A stretch of DNA of 64,000 bases from Sphingomonadales bacterium (GTDB lineage: Bacteria; Pseudomonadota; Alphaproteobacteria; Sphingomonadales; Sphingomonadaceae): assembly GCA_021298455.1 (NCBI GenBank), contig JAJTFR010000002.1, positions 1-64,000 on the forward strand, in the 5' to 3' direction. Below, in pieces: positions 1 to 7,975 of this stretch (position 1 is its first letter; each line of letters starts with the position of its first letter). Under the pieces are notes generated by a model. That model worked only from the letters and a program-made list of their open reading frames with translations. It did no database searches and was not told the DNA's origin. The translations under genes and the position numbers were made by a program.

Positions 1-373
1 CCTGGTTGGTATAGACGGGCGCGTCGATGCCGACATCGCGCAACTGCACGCCCCGGCTCTGATTATGTTCGTCCATCAAATTGGTCAGGATGACGACATC
101 GGCAATCTCGGCAATCTGGTTGATCGCTGCCACCGCGCCGTCAATCGCTTGCTGCCGGTGCATCTCAGTCTTGAAAAAGCCGTTGAGCAGGTTCCACACA
201 TGACCGCGCTCAACCTGCGTGCCGTCATGCTTGTGGCGCAGCGCTTCACCCCAATCGCCATGGACAAGGTCGAAATGGATGTGGTGCACTTCATCAAGCC
301 AGTCGCGGAATGGCACGATCATGTGCAACAGCACTTCATCACAATCCGAAATGAGGAGAGGCCGGCCGCTCAT
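1..373 (-). CDS. HAD-family hydrolase, 3' end beyond window
   Basis: N-terminal 124 residues of a haloacid-dehalogenase-like hydrolase; the gene runs off the left edge. The first HAD motif is visible as S-D-C-D-E (Asp10 and Asp12 as nucleophile and acid/base) and a second motif as V-I-L-T-N (Thr97). The ATG start overlaps the TGA of the upstream DUF3572 gene (ATGA), so the two are translationally coupled. Family substrates are phosphate esters; the actual substrate cannot be inferred. The rest of the domain (motifs III and IV) is outside the window. Confidence 0.8.
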   Translation of the reverse strand, partial: MSGRPLLISDCDEVLLHMIVPFRDWLDEVHHIHFDLVHGDWGEALRHKHDGTQVERGHVWNLLNGFFKTEMHRQQAIDGAVAAINQIAEIADVVILTNLMDEHNQSRGVQLRDVGIDAPVYTNQ

Positions 374-657
374 GCTTCGAGCTCCTGCCGGGCGCGGACG
401 AGTGCTTCGGGACGCACGCCAATATGATCGGCCGCCGCGACCAGATCCGGTTCATGCGCCTCCAAAAAGCCGAGAATTGCAGCTTGGGTTGCAGTTTCGG
501 TCACGACGTTCCGCAATATATCGGGGGTCAATCCTGTCAGATTGAGCATCCGCGCGGCACGATCACCGTCAGCCAATATCCAGCCAAGCGCTTCGAGAGC
601 GAGCATATCGGGTTCGGGTTGAATCTGCCGAACGCTTTTCGCATTTGTTTCGATCAT
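370..657 (-). CDS. DUF3572 family protein
   Basis: A 95-residue acidic, mostly helical protein that I recognise as the alphaproteobacterial DUF3572 family, typically about 90-100 residues, function unknown. It has no signal peptide or membrane segment. The stop overlaps the start of the HAD hydrolase by four bases, so the pair forms one minus-strand operon. The divergent neighbour is divK, with roughly 65 bases between the two start codons; DUF3572 next to divK is an arrangement I associate with sphingomonads (from memory). Confidence 0.75.
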   Translation of the reverse strand: MIETNAKSVRQIQPEPDMLALEALGWILADGDRAARMLNLTGLTPDILRNVVTETATQAAILGFLEAHEPDLVAAADHIGVRPEALVRARQELEA

Positions 658-724
658 TGCTTTGGCTTAAGCGAAAGCCGCGATGCTGCCTAGGCAGCAA
701 TTGGACTGAATTGTGGGAATGTGC

Positions 725-1090
725 GTGACCAAGAAGGTTCTGATCGTCGAGGACAATGAACTGAACCTCAAATTATTCACTGAACTGCTGCGCGCGCACC
801 AGTTCGAGGTTGAGGGGTTGCGTGACGGACGCGACGCATTGGCACGGATTCGCGACTTTGCGCCGGACCTTGTGATCATGGATATCCAGATGCCGCATAT
901 TAGCGGGCTTGATCTGATCGAGGCGATGCAGGCCGATGCCGATCTGCGCGCGGTCCCCGTGCTGGCAGTCACGGCCTATGCCGGCAAGGGCGATGAAGAA
1001 CGCATATTGGGCGCCGGTGCGCGCGGCTATCTCTCCAAACCGGTGGGCATGGTAGCTTTTCTTGAAACGGTGCGCGGAATCATCAGTTGA
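725..1090 (+). CDS. divK: Single-domain response regulator DivK
   Basis: A 121-residue stand-alone receiver domain. The acidic pocket is E9-D10, the phospho-acceptor is Asp53 (V-I-M-D-I-Q-M-P), the switch Thr is T83 and the conserved Lys is K105. The sequence is very close to Caulobacter DivK, which acts in the DivJ/PleC/DivL-CckA-CtrA cell-cycle pathway at the poles. I chose GTG at 725 because it gives the family N-terminus MTKKVLIVEDN and sits six bases after GGGA; an ATG at 719 is possible. The stop overlaps the start of the next gene (TGATG). pleD, a common partner, is not adjacent here. Confidence 0.9.
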   Translation: MTKKVLIVEDNELNLKLFTELLRAHQFEVEGLRDGRDALARIRDFAPDLVIMDIQMPHISGLDLIEAMQADADLRAVPVLAVTAYAGKGDEERILGAGARGYLSKPVGMVAFLETVRGIIS

Positions 1091-3141
1091 TGCGCATGAT
1101 CCTTCGCCTCTTATTTTGGTGCTTTGCCACCTTTGCGGCGCAGGCTGCCCTCGCCCAGCAAAACAATGTGCCGGGCCGGCTGGTTGCCGAAACACTGGCA
1201 CCCCAGGCGGCTAGCCGCGTCAGTCTGGCCTTTGTCTTTGAACCCAAGGCGGGGTGGCATGGCTATTGGGAAAATCCAGGGGATGCGGGCCTTGGTCTGC
1301 AACTGGAATGGAGCCTGCCCGATGGCGTGCGCGCAGGCGCGTTGCAATATCCAGTACCCAAGCCGCTGCTGATCAGCGGCCTGATGAACCATGTCTATGA
1401 AGCCCCGCATGCAATCCTTGTGGATTTGGAACTGCCGGACAATCTGCCGGCGGGGAAGACGCTTCCGATCCGGGTGCGGGGCAACTGGCTGGGTTGTACC
1501 GATACCATTTGCGTTCCCCAACAGGGGGATTTTCAGCTGGAACTGCAGATCGGCGACGGGAGGATTGCGGCGACAAAAAGGGCTACATTCGATCGCTGGC
1601 GGACCGCGCTTCCCGTGCCGCTGGATCAGCCGGCACGTTATGAAACGCGCGACGGGCGCTACCGGATAGCGATCCCTTTTCCGGCTACGGCACCGCTGGA
1701 TCAGCCCTATTTCTTCGCACTGACCAATGAAAGCATCCGGCACGCCGCGCCGCAAACGGCCCGGCGTTCTGACAATTGGCTGATTATCGAAACCGAAGCC
1801 CTGCCCAATGCCACGCCAATTCGGGGGCTTTTGCGGTTCGGAAAGGATCAGGGAATTCTGGTCGAGGCGGTTGCGGGCGATATTCCAAAAGGCGGCGACG
1901 CCGTTGAAGCGCTGATCCCGTCCGGCAAAGGGAAAGGAGCACCGGATGCAGCACCCACCGGGCTTGTCTGGCTGCTCTTGGCCGCGATTGCCGGCGGTTT
2001 GCTGCTCAACCTGATGCCGTGTGTTTTCCCTATCCTTGGCCTCAAGGCTTTGGCGCTCGCCAAAGCGGGCGGCAGCGAGAAACAGGCAAGGCGAGATGCA
2101 CTGGCCTACAGCGCGGGCGTCATACTGAGCTGCGCGGCATTGGGCGGGCTGATGCTAGCTCTGCGCGCTGGCGGGGAAGAGATAGGCTGGGCTTTCCAGC
2201 TGCAGGAACCTGCTTTCGTTCTCTTCCTGCTCTTATTGATGGTCGCCGTGACGGCAAATCTTGTCGGCCTGTTCGAACTGCGCGGTTTCGGCGTCGGCGA
2301 CAGCCTTGCGCGGCAAGGCGGCACGGCGGGGTCATTCTGGACAGGCGTGCTCGCCGCGCTCGTTGCGACGCCCTGCACCGGGCCATTCATGGCAGCGGCG
2401 CTGGGGGCGGCATTGTTGCTACCTGCGATTGAAGCCCTGCTGCTCTTTGCGGCGCTGGGTTTTGGCATAGCCTTGCCATTCATCCTGATCGCCTATGTGC
2501 CACGGCTGCGGCAAATGTTGCCCAGGCCGGGCCCTTGGCTCGGCCGTTTCCGTCTGGCGATGGCAGTGCCGATGGCGCTCACCGCAATTGCGCTCGGCTG
2601 GCTGCTATGGCGGCAATCGGGGGGTGAGGGGCTTTGGATCGGCCTGCTGGCATCAGCGGCGCTGATCCTGCTGTTCGCAATATACCGTGTAGGTGCCACA
2701 CGGGTCCGCTTTGCGGCAACAATTTTGGCCGTGTCGGCCCTGATCCTGTTTGCCGGTGCGGCGCGAATGGTGCCCAACACGGTGGAGGCAGATTCGGCCC
2801 GGCAGTTGGGCGGCGCAGCCTTTGACGAAGCTCGGCTTGCCGCATTGCGCACTGAAGGCCGCCCAATCTTTCTCTATTTCACCGCAGACTGGTGCGTCAC
2901 CTGCAAGGTCAACGAAGCGGCTGCGATTGATCGGGCCGAGACCGAGCAGCTGTTCCGCGAAAAGGGCATTGTGGTCATGATCGGCGATTTTACCCGCCGC
3001 GATCCCGCGATCGCGCGCTTTCTTGCTGCCCATGGCCGTTCGGGCGTGCCGCTTTACCTATATTATCCAGCACGGGGCACAGCGGTAGAATTGCCGCAGA
3101 TATTAACGCCGGCAATCATCGCCGAAACCGTCGGAAAGTGA
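1090..3141 (+). CDS. DsbD/ScsB-like transmembrane thiol:disulfide interchange protein
   Basis: A 683-residue inner-membrane protein. Order: signal peptide (about 1-22, ending A-L-A-Q), periplasmic N-terminal domain (about 25-270) with a G-C-T-D-T-I-C-V-P cysteine pair, a multi-helix membrane core (about 285-570) with the paired cysteines L-M-P-C-V-F-P and A-T-P-C-T-G-P-F, and a C-terminal thioredoxin domain with W-C-V-T-C-K (about 602-605). Family role: carry reducing equivalents from cytoplasmic thioredoxin to periplasmic substrates. The large N-terminal domain points to the ScsB/DsbD-alpha type rather than CcdA. It overlaps divK by one base. Confidence 0.87.
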   Translation: MRMILRLLFWCFATFAAQAALAQQNNVPGRLVAETLAPQAASRVSLAFVFEPKAGWHGYWENPGDAGLGLQLEWSLPDGVRAGALQYPVPKPLLISGLMNHVYEAPHAILVDLELPDNLPAGKTLPIRVRGNWLGCTDTICVPQQGDFQLELQIGDGRIAATKRATFDRWRTALPVPLDQPARYETRDGRYRIAIPFPATAPLDQPYFFALTNESIRHAAPQTARRSDNWLIIETEALPNATPIRGLLRFGKDQGILVEAVAGDIPKGGDAVEALIPSGKGKGAPDAAPTGLVWLLLAAIAGGLLLNLMPCVFPILGLKALALAKAGGSEKQARRDALAYSAGVILSCAALGGLMLALRAGGEEIGWAFQLQEPAFVLFLLLLMVAVTANLVGLFELRGFGVGDSLARQGGTAGSFWTGVLAALVATPCTGPFMAAALGAALLLPAIEALLLFAALGFGIALPFILIAYVPRLRQMLPRPGPWLGRFRLAMAVPMALTAIALGWLLWRQSGGEGLWIGLLASAALILLFAIYRVGATRVRFAATILAVSALILFAGAARMVPNTVEADSARQLGGAAFDEARLAALRTEGRPIFLYFTADWCVTCKVNEAAAIDRAETEQLFREKGIVVMIGDFTRRDPAIARFLAAHGRSGVPLYLYYPARGTAVELPQILTPAIIAETVGK

Positions 3142-3237
3142 GCAGCATCTTGATGCAGAAAGGCAAAAAAACACGCATGAACAGTGTATCTTTCTGCACT
3201 TGCAGCGCCCTGCGCTGCCGCGCATAGGATCTTTCGC

Positions 3238-4299
3238 ATGAGCACCCAGACGCTTCCGTCATCCGACGTCAAAAGCCGCGCCAATCCGGCCATCATTGCC
3301 AATTGGCTCTATTCCGTCGCTTTCCTTGTCTTCATCATGGTCATTGTTGGCGGGATTACCCGGCTGACAGAATCGGGCCTGTCGATCACCGAGTGGAAAC
3401 CGGTGACCGGAGCCCTGCCGCCACTGAACGAAGCGCAATGGCTTTCGGAATTCGAAAAATACAAACAGATCCCCGAATATCTGGAGATTAACGGCCCGGC
3501 CGGAATGACCCTTGCTGAGTTCAAATTCATCTATTTCTGGGAATGGGTACACCGTTTGCTCGGCCGTGTGATCGGGCTTGCCTTTGCCGTGCCCTTTGCA
3601 ATTTTCTGGATCCGCCGGACGATTCCGGCTGGCTACCATGCCCGGCTTTTTGCGTTGCTGGCGCTGGGCGGCCTGCAGGGCGCAATCGGCTGGTGGATGG
3701 TATCGTCGGGCCTTAGTGAGCGTACTGATGTCAGCCATTACCGGCTTGCCGTTCATCTGCTGACCGCATTGTTTATCATGGGCGGGCTGATCTGGACCGC
3801 GCTTGACCTGAGACAGCTGGCACGCAGCAGTGCGGCACGCCCGGCGCGGCTGACCGGCTTTAGCTCCACTGTCATCGTCATCCTGTTCCTGCAGCTCTTG
3901 TTCGGCGCTTGGGTCGCAGGGCTCAATGCCGGCTATGTATCGAACAGCTGGCCGTTGATGAACGACCGTTTCTACCCTGATGGTATAGACTGGAGCCGCG
4001 GAGCCTGGTTTGCGCTGACCCATGATCCGTATCTGACGCACTTCATCCACCGCTGGTGGGCTTGGGTAACGGTCGCGGCACTGGTGCTGCTCGCCCGCCG
4101 GGCCAAGAAAGCGGGTGCCAGGCCGGCATCGATCGCCATCCATGCGGCATTCGGAACGCAGATCCTGCTCGGTATCGCCACAGTCATGACCAATATGAAC
4201 ATCGTCATGGCGGTGCTGCATCAGGCCGTGGGCGCGCTGGTTGTCGCATCAACTGTGTGGGGAATCCATTTGCTCGGTCGATCGGCGGATCGCGCCTAA
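3238..4299 (+). CDS. ctaA: Heme A synthase (COX15/CtaA type 2)
   Basis: A 353-residue polytopic membrane protein that oxidises heme O to heme A for aa3-type cytochrome oxidase. Recognisable signatures are the N-terminal G-G-I-T-R-L-T-E-S-G-L-S-I-T-E-W block, the E-W-V-H-R-L-L-G-R heme-ligand helix, H-F-I-H-R-W-W-A-W and the last helix V-L-H-Q-A-V-G-A, giving four conserved His in paired helices. About eight membrane helices are expected. The ATG at 3238 gives the normal N-terminus; the reading frame opens further upstream without a good start. It is about 96 bases after the DsbD-like gene. Confidence 0.93.
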   Translation: MSTQTLPSSDVKSRANPAIIANWLYSVAFLVFIMVIVGGITRLTESGLSITEWKPVTGALPPLNEAQWLSEFEKYKQIPEYLEINGPAGMTLAEFKFIYFWEWVHRLLGRVIGLAFAVPFAIFWIRRTIPAGYHARLFALLALGGLQGAIGWWMVSSGLSERTDVSHYRLAVHLLTALFIMGGLIWTALDLRQLARSSAARPARLTGFSSTVIVILFLQLLFGAWVAGLNAGYVSNSWPLMNDRFYPDGIDWSRGAWFALTHDPYLTHFIHRWWAWVTVAALVLLARRAKKAGARPASIAIHAAFGTQILLGIATVMTNMNIVMAVLHQAVGALVVASTVWGIHLLGRSADRA

Positions 4300-4346
4300 T
4301 CGAGGATGTGGTATTATTTTACCCGTCTGAAAAGGCCTGCATTTGC

Positions 4347-4375
4347 TTGACTGCTGCGACATTTGCCGTCACTAG
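4347..4375 (+). promoter_or_regulatory. Candidate sigma70-type promoter of rplM-rpsI
   Basis: TTGACT at 4347-4352, a 17-base spacer and CACTAG at 4370-4375, about 70 bases before the rplM start. The -35 is near consensus; the -10 is weak but keeps the TAG core often seen in alphaproteobacterial ribosomal promoters. By eye only. Confidence 0.4.
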
Positions 4376-4444
4376 CCCCCATCCGCCGGAGAGATTCGAT
4401 TCTCGCCCGGCATGTTTTTCCATTCGGAGGTTCGACCAGCAGCC

Positions 4445-4924
4445 ATGAAGACGCTGTCCAAAGTCACGAAATCGATCCGCCCGCAGGACGTCGAAAAGGC
4501 CTGGCACATCATTGATGCCGACGGTCTGGTCGTCGGTCGCGTGGCCTCGATCATCGCCAATATCCTGCGCGGCAAGCACAAGCCGAGCTTCACCCCGCAC
4601 GTCGATTGCGGCGATCATGTGATCGTCATCAACGCCGACAAGGTAAAGTTCACCGGCAAGAAGCTGGGCGACAAGGTTTATTATCGCCACACCGGCTATG
4701 CCGGCGGCATCAAGGGCGTCACCGCCGCCAAGGTCCTCGAAGGCCGCTTTCCAGAGCGCGTCCTCGAAAAGGCTGTCGAGCGTATGGTTCCGCGCGGCCC
4801 GCTGGGTCGTCAGCAGATGCGCGCCCTTCACCTCTACAATGGTACCGAGCATCCGCACGACGGCCAGAAGCCGCAGGTGCTCGATATCGCTTCCATGAAT
4901 CGCAAGAACAAGGTGGGTGCATAA
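4445..4924 (+). CDS. rplM: 50S ribosomal protein L13
   Basis: A 159-residue protein with classic L13 features: the [17 protein letters not shown]-terminal strand, R-G-K-H-K-P-S-F and [10 protein letters not shown], and a full-length C-terminus. It binds 23S rRNA early in 50S assembly. The ATG at 4445 was chosen because an upstream in-frame ATG at 4412 adds eleven non-family residues; GGAGG lies about 13 bases before it. The stop overlaps the rpsI start (TAATG), the usual rplM-rpsI pair. Confidence 0.97.
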   Translation: MKTLSKVTKSIRPQDVEKAWHIIDADGLVVGRVASIIANILRGKHKPSFTPHVDCGDHVIVINADKVKFTGKKLGDKVYYRHTGYAGGIKGVTAAKVLEGRFPERVLEKAVERMVPRGPLGRQQMRALHLYNGTEHPHDGQKPQVLDIASMNRKNKVGA

Positions 4925-5418
4925 TGTCCGACACCGTAGAATCGCTCGCTGATCTTCAGACGCTTGGCACCGATGCACCGGCTGCACCGGCTGCACCGGC
5001 CGCGCCGCTGCGTGAAAAGGAAGTCGACGCCCAGGGCCGCAGCTATGCTACCGGCCGCCGTAAGGACGCCGTTGCACGCGTCTGGCTGAAGCCCGGCACA
5101 GGCAAGATCATTGTCAACGGCCGCGATCAGGAAGTGTATTTCGCACGTCCTTCGCTGCGCCTCGTCATCAACCAGCCGTTCGGCGTGACCGAGCGTGTTG
5201 GCCAGTATGACGTGATTGCCACCGTCAAGGGCGGCGGTCTTTCGGGTCAGGCCGGTGCTGTGAAGCATGGCATTGCACAGGCACTTTCCAAGTTCGAACC
5301 CGCGCTTCGCGGCGCAGTGAAGGCCGAAGGCTTCCTGACGCGCGACAGCCGCACCGTCGAGCGTAAGAAATATGGTAAGGCCAAAGCCCGCCGTAGCTTC
5401 CAGTTCTCGAAGCGTTAA
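4924..5418 (+). CDS. rpsI: 30S ribosomal protein S9
   Basis: A 164-residue S9 with the family body from [14 protein letters not shown] onward and the basic C-terminal tail ending R-R-S-F-Q-F-S-K-R that reaches the P-site tRNA. The N-terminal 35 residues are an acidic and Ala/Pro-rich extension usual in sphingomonads. Part of this extension (4972-5007) is encoded by near-perfect nine-base repeats. The start overlaps the rplM stop by one base, and a strong intrinsic terminator follows. Confidence 0.97.
   Translation: MSDTVESLADLQTLGTDAPAAPAAPAAPLREKEVDAQGRSYATGRRKDAVARVWLKPGTGKIIVNGRDQEVYFARPSLRLVINQPFGVTERVGQYDVIATVKGGGLSGQAGAVKHGIAQALSKFEPALRGAVKAEGFLTRDSRTVERKKYGKAKARRSFQFSKR
4972..5007 (+). 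repeat. Nine-base tandem repeat inside rpsI
   Basis: Four consecutive nine-base units of the type GCTGCACCG (the middle two identical, the outer two with one or two changes) encode the [11 protein letters not shown] tract in the S9 N-terminal extension. In-frame unit gain or loss would be tolerated. Confidence 0.75.
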
Positions 5419-5443
5419 TCGCTTCCGAAATATCAAAATTCGA

Positions 5444-5475
5444 AAGGGCGGCCTGCGGGTCGCCCTTTTCTTTTG
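5444..5475 (+). terminator. Intrinsic terminator after rpsI
   Basis: Seven-base stem AAGGGCG (5444-5450) with CGCCCTT (5461-5467), ten-base loop, followed by TTCTTTT. It closes the rplM-rpsI operon. Confidence 0.85.
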
Positions 5476-5493
5476 GCAATCAGGGGTTAGTCA

Positions 5494-6399
5494 ATGCGCA
5501 TGGGGAGAATCATGCTTATCGTCGCCGCGATCGCAATTCTGGGGCTAGGCGCTTTTGCGCTGCTCCGCCTAGCAGGGCCGCGCCAACTGGATCTTGCCGA
5601 TAATTACTGGCCCGGAAAGCGCGCCACCATCACCGTCGAACGCGGCATCACTTATGCAAAAGCCGACCCTGCCCAGCGCTATGACCTTTACAGCCCTGCA
5701 GGTTTTGCGCGCGACTGCACGGCGGGCAGCTATCCGACGCTGATCTTTTTCCATGGCGGGTCATGGCGCGATGGCGACCGGGCGAGTTATGGCTTTGTCG
5801 GCCGCGCCTTTGCCGAACGGGGTTTTCATGTCGTCGTCGCTGACTATCGAAAAATGCCTGGCGCCCGGTTCCCCGCCTTTGTCGAAGATGCGGCGGCCGC
5901 AATCGCATATGTTCATCGCCATCTTCCGCCATGTGCCGATCCGAAGCGGCTGTATGTCTCAGGGCATAGCGCCGGCGCGCATATCGCGATGCTCGCCGTG
6001 CTCGACCCCAAATGGCTGGCCGCGCAAAAACTGGATTCCGCCGTGGTGGCAGGTGTCGTCGGACTGGCCGGCCCCTATGATTTCTACCCCTTTACCAGCG
6101 ATGCGGCGCGGGCTGCCCTAGGCCAATGGCCGGAGCCGCATGAAACCCAGCCAATCCAATATGCACGCGGCGACGCACCGCCTTTACTCTTGTTAAGCGG
6201 TGATGCCGATACGACGGTGAAGCCGCGCAATAGCCGCGTACTGGCCAAGACGATCACGGAAAAAGGCGGCCCTGCGCTTGTCCGATTTTATAAAGGGATC
6301 ACCCATAGCGGCATCGTAATGGCAATCGCTCGTCCGTTCCGTGGGAAAGCACCGGTGATCGACGATATCATTGCCTTTACCAAAGCCCCGCGGCCCTGA
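5494..6399 (+). CDS. Alpha/beta hydrolase (BD-FAE/esterase-like), membrane-anchored or secreted
   Basis: A 301-residue hydrolase. An N-terminal hydrophobic segment (about residues 5-25) suggests a signal anchor. The H-G-G-S-W oxyanion-hole motif, the G-H-S-A-G nucleophile elbow, S-G-D-A-D-T-T-V carrying the Asp and T-H-S-G carrying the His form a complete triad. This fits the carboxylesterase/BD-FAE group; the substrate cannot be inferred. It stands alone between the rpsI terminator and convergent genes. Confidence 0.8.
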   Translation: MRMGRIMLIVAAIAILGLGAFALLRLAGPRQLDLADNYWPGKRATITVERGITYAKADPAQRYDLYSPAGFARDCTAGSYPTLIFFHGGSWRDGDRASYGFVGRAFAERGFHVVVADYRKMPGARFPAFVEDAAAAIAYVHRHLPPCADPKRLYVSGHSAGAHIAMLAVLDPKWLAAQKLDSAVVAGVVGLAGPYDFYPFTSDAARAALGQWPEPHETQPIQYARGDAPPLLLLSGDADTTVKPRNSRVLAKTITEKGGPALVRFYKGITHSGIVMAIARPFRGKAPVIDDIIAFTKAPRP

Positions 6400-6417
6400 C
6401 GCGCGTCTAGCTCGGGC

Positions 6418-6714
6418 TCAGGCAGAAGCAAGTCTCGGCAAAAGCGACGCTGCAATCCGGTCCATCGCCGCATCGAGCCAGCTTTCAAGCGCGGCATCGG
6501 CCAGCTGATCGAGCATTACGACCTGCGGCATTGAAAGCCCGACGCGCAATGTTGCTCCCCAGCGGCCATCGGCCAGCTTCACACAGCGCACCGGCTGCCC
6601 CAGCCGCACGCCATCGGCGATCATTGCCTTATGGATAGCGACAGCGGCATCAAAATCGAGCATGCGGCTGACCGCACCCTGGCCATCATGGGTGGCCGGC
6701 TTCTTCATCGGCAT
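6418..6714 (-). CDS. Small uncharacterised protein coupled to the PLP enzyme
   Basis: About 98 residues from the ATG at 6714 (a second ATG at 6708 and a TTG at 6735 are alternatives). I recognise no family. It is rich in Ala, Asp and Leu, has no signal peptide or membrane helix, and reads like a small alpha/beta domain (F-D-A-A-V-A-I-H-K-A near the start, A-L-E-S-W-L-D-A-A near the end). Its start lies inside the 3' end of the PLP gene (about 29 bases overlap), which argues for translational coupling and a shared job. The start choice is unsure. Confidence 0.55.
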   Translation of the reverse strand: MPMKKPATHDGQGAVSRMLDFDAAVAIHKAMIADGVRLGQPVRCVKLADGRWGATLRVGLSMPQVVMLDQLADAALESWLDAAMDRIAASLLPRLASA

Positions 6715-7837
6715 CTTCGACGGGCGCAGCAGCAACCTTGCGGGCCGCTAGCGTTTCAGCGAGCCGGCTTGCTGATGCGTTGAATGCGGTGACTACCCGC
6801 TTGACCCGGTCAAAGGCGAGCGACTGGAACCGATTAAGCTCGAAAAGCGAAGCTGAAAGCCGGAGCGCAAGGCCGCAATTGCCAGCATCGTCCAAAAGGT
6901 CACGTCCGGCCCATCCGGCTGGAACTTCGGCACGACGAAAGATCGTTGCCATACCCTGCGCCAGCGGAGCCGCCTGGGCGACCAGCCCCTGCGGGAGCAA
7001 GGCAAAGCCACTGAACGGCGGACCCCCCATGAATTTCGATCCGGTGAGAAAAACGATAATCCCGCGCGCCAGATAATCATGGATCGCACGGGTCGTGATC
7101 CGCGCCTGGCAGGCATCAACCACAAACGCGACGTCGCCGCCGAAACGGCTTTGTAGACGGTCGATATCGTCAAGATGCGGCAGCACCAGCCCGGTCTTTG
7201 ACCCATGGACGACATGCACCAGCGGGAAACATCCATTGCCAAGCGCGCTGGCAATCGAGCTTTCCATCTGGCTTGCCAGCGTTGCGCTGTCAAAGGCCTC
7301 GCCCTCTTGATTGCGGACCGGAAAGTCTCCCATGATAATCGGCGGCAGCCCCTCGACATCCTGTCCGGGACAGACATTGGCAACCAGCGCGGTTTCATTC
7401 GCGAAATAGCGGCCAGCAGCGCTGTGAATGCAGCCGGAGCCGACCTCATCCGCGCCGAGCAAAAGATTGGCGATGCCATTGGCCTTGCGCTGCGCCACAG
7501 CCAGCAAGGCGACATATTCTAGATCGGTTCCCGACGGTGCAAAGAAAATGTCGGTGCCTTCAGGCAGGCGATAGGCGCTGGCGATGCGGCCGCGCAGCGT
7601 ATCGAGATAGGCCCGATAAGCCGGCCCCGAACCAAGCCCTTCCGCTGCATCGCCAACTTCGCTTTCAAGGAAGGCCATAGCATCGGCCGAAAGATCGTTT
7701 GCGGTCGAAGAGGCAAAAGCCAGCACGTCGCGCGAATAGGGTGCGCTGTGGTAGCGGTTAAGGCCGGACACTGCATCCAAGACGATGCGTGCATCGCCCC
7801 CGCAGGTCATCCAGCGGGCCAATTCGGAAATGTTCAT
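6686..7837 (-). CDS. PLP-dependent enzyme of fold type I, class-V-like, unknown substrate
   Basis: 383 residues from the ATG at 7837 (a TTG at 7897 would add 20 residues; another ATG exists at 7810). Fold-type-I signatures: A-P-S-G-T-D (about 100-105) as phosphate-binding loop, V-V-D-A-C-Q (Asp241, Gln244) as pyridine-nitrogen contact, and T-G-S-K-F-M-G-G with Lys268 as the likely Schiff-base lysine. This resembles class V (cysteine desulfurase-like) more than classes I/II, but I cannot assign a named enzyme. It overlaps a small downstream ORF and is divergent from an ATP-grasp ligase, suggesting a small biosynthetic module. Confidence 0.75.
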   Translation of the reverse strand: MNISELARWMTCGGDARIVLDAVSGLNRYHSAPYSRDVLAFASSTANDLSADAMAFLESEVGDAAEGLGSGPAYRAYLDTLRGRIASAYRLPEGTDIFFAPSGTDLEYVALLAVAQRKANGIANLLLGADEVGSGCIHSAAGRYFANETALVANVCPGQDVEGLPPIIMGDFPVRNQEGEAFDSATLASQMESSIASALGNGCFPLVHVVHGSKTGLVLPHLDDIDRLQSRFGGDVAFVVDACQARITTRAIHDYLARGIIVFLTGSKFMGGPPFSGFALLPQGLVAQAAPLAQGMATIFRRAEVPAGWAGRDLLDDAGNCGLALRLSASLFELNRFQSLAFDRVKRVVTAFNASASRLAETLAARKVAAAPVEDADEEAGHP

Positions 7838-7890
7838 AAGCGCTAAACCGGCCCGTGTTTCCCTCAAGTGGGGCAGCCTATAGACGCCGC

Positions 7891-7909
7891 ATTGCAATTA
7901 GGAAATTGC
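7891..7909. promoter_or_regulatory. Inverted repeat in the divergent PLP/ATP-grasp promoter region
   Basis: GCAATT (7894-7899) and AATTGC (7904-7909) are perfect arms around a four-base centre, in the 138-base gap between the divergent starts. The 9-mer ATTGCAATT (7891-7899) recurs at 9006-9014, after the ATP-grasp gene. Candidate operator by eye only. Confidence 0.3.
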
Positions 7910-7975
7910 GAAAATCGGTGAAGCGTCTAAGAGCGGCGGCATTCAGGGGGTTCCTGCCCCGACAGGACTGGAAAA

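Noticed and set aside
3259-4221. 320-residue open frame antisense to ctaA
   Set aside because: Shadow of a recognised heme A synthase; composition (Gln, Arg, Asp rich) is not protein-like for this region.
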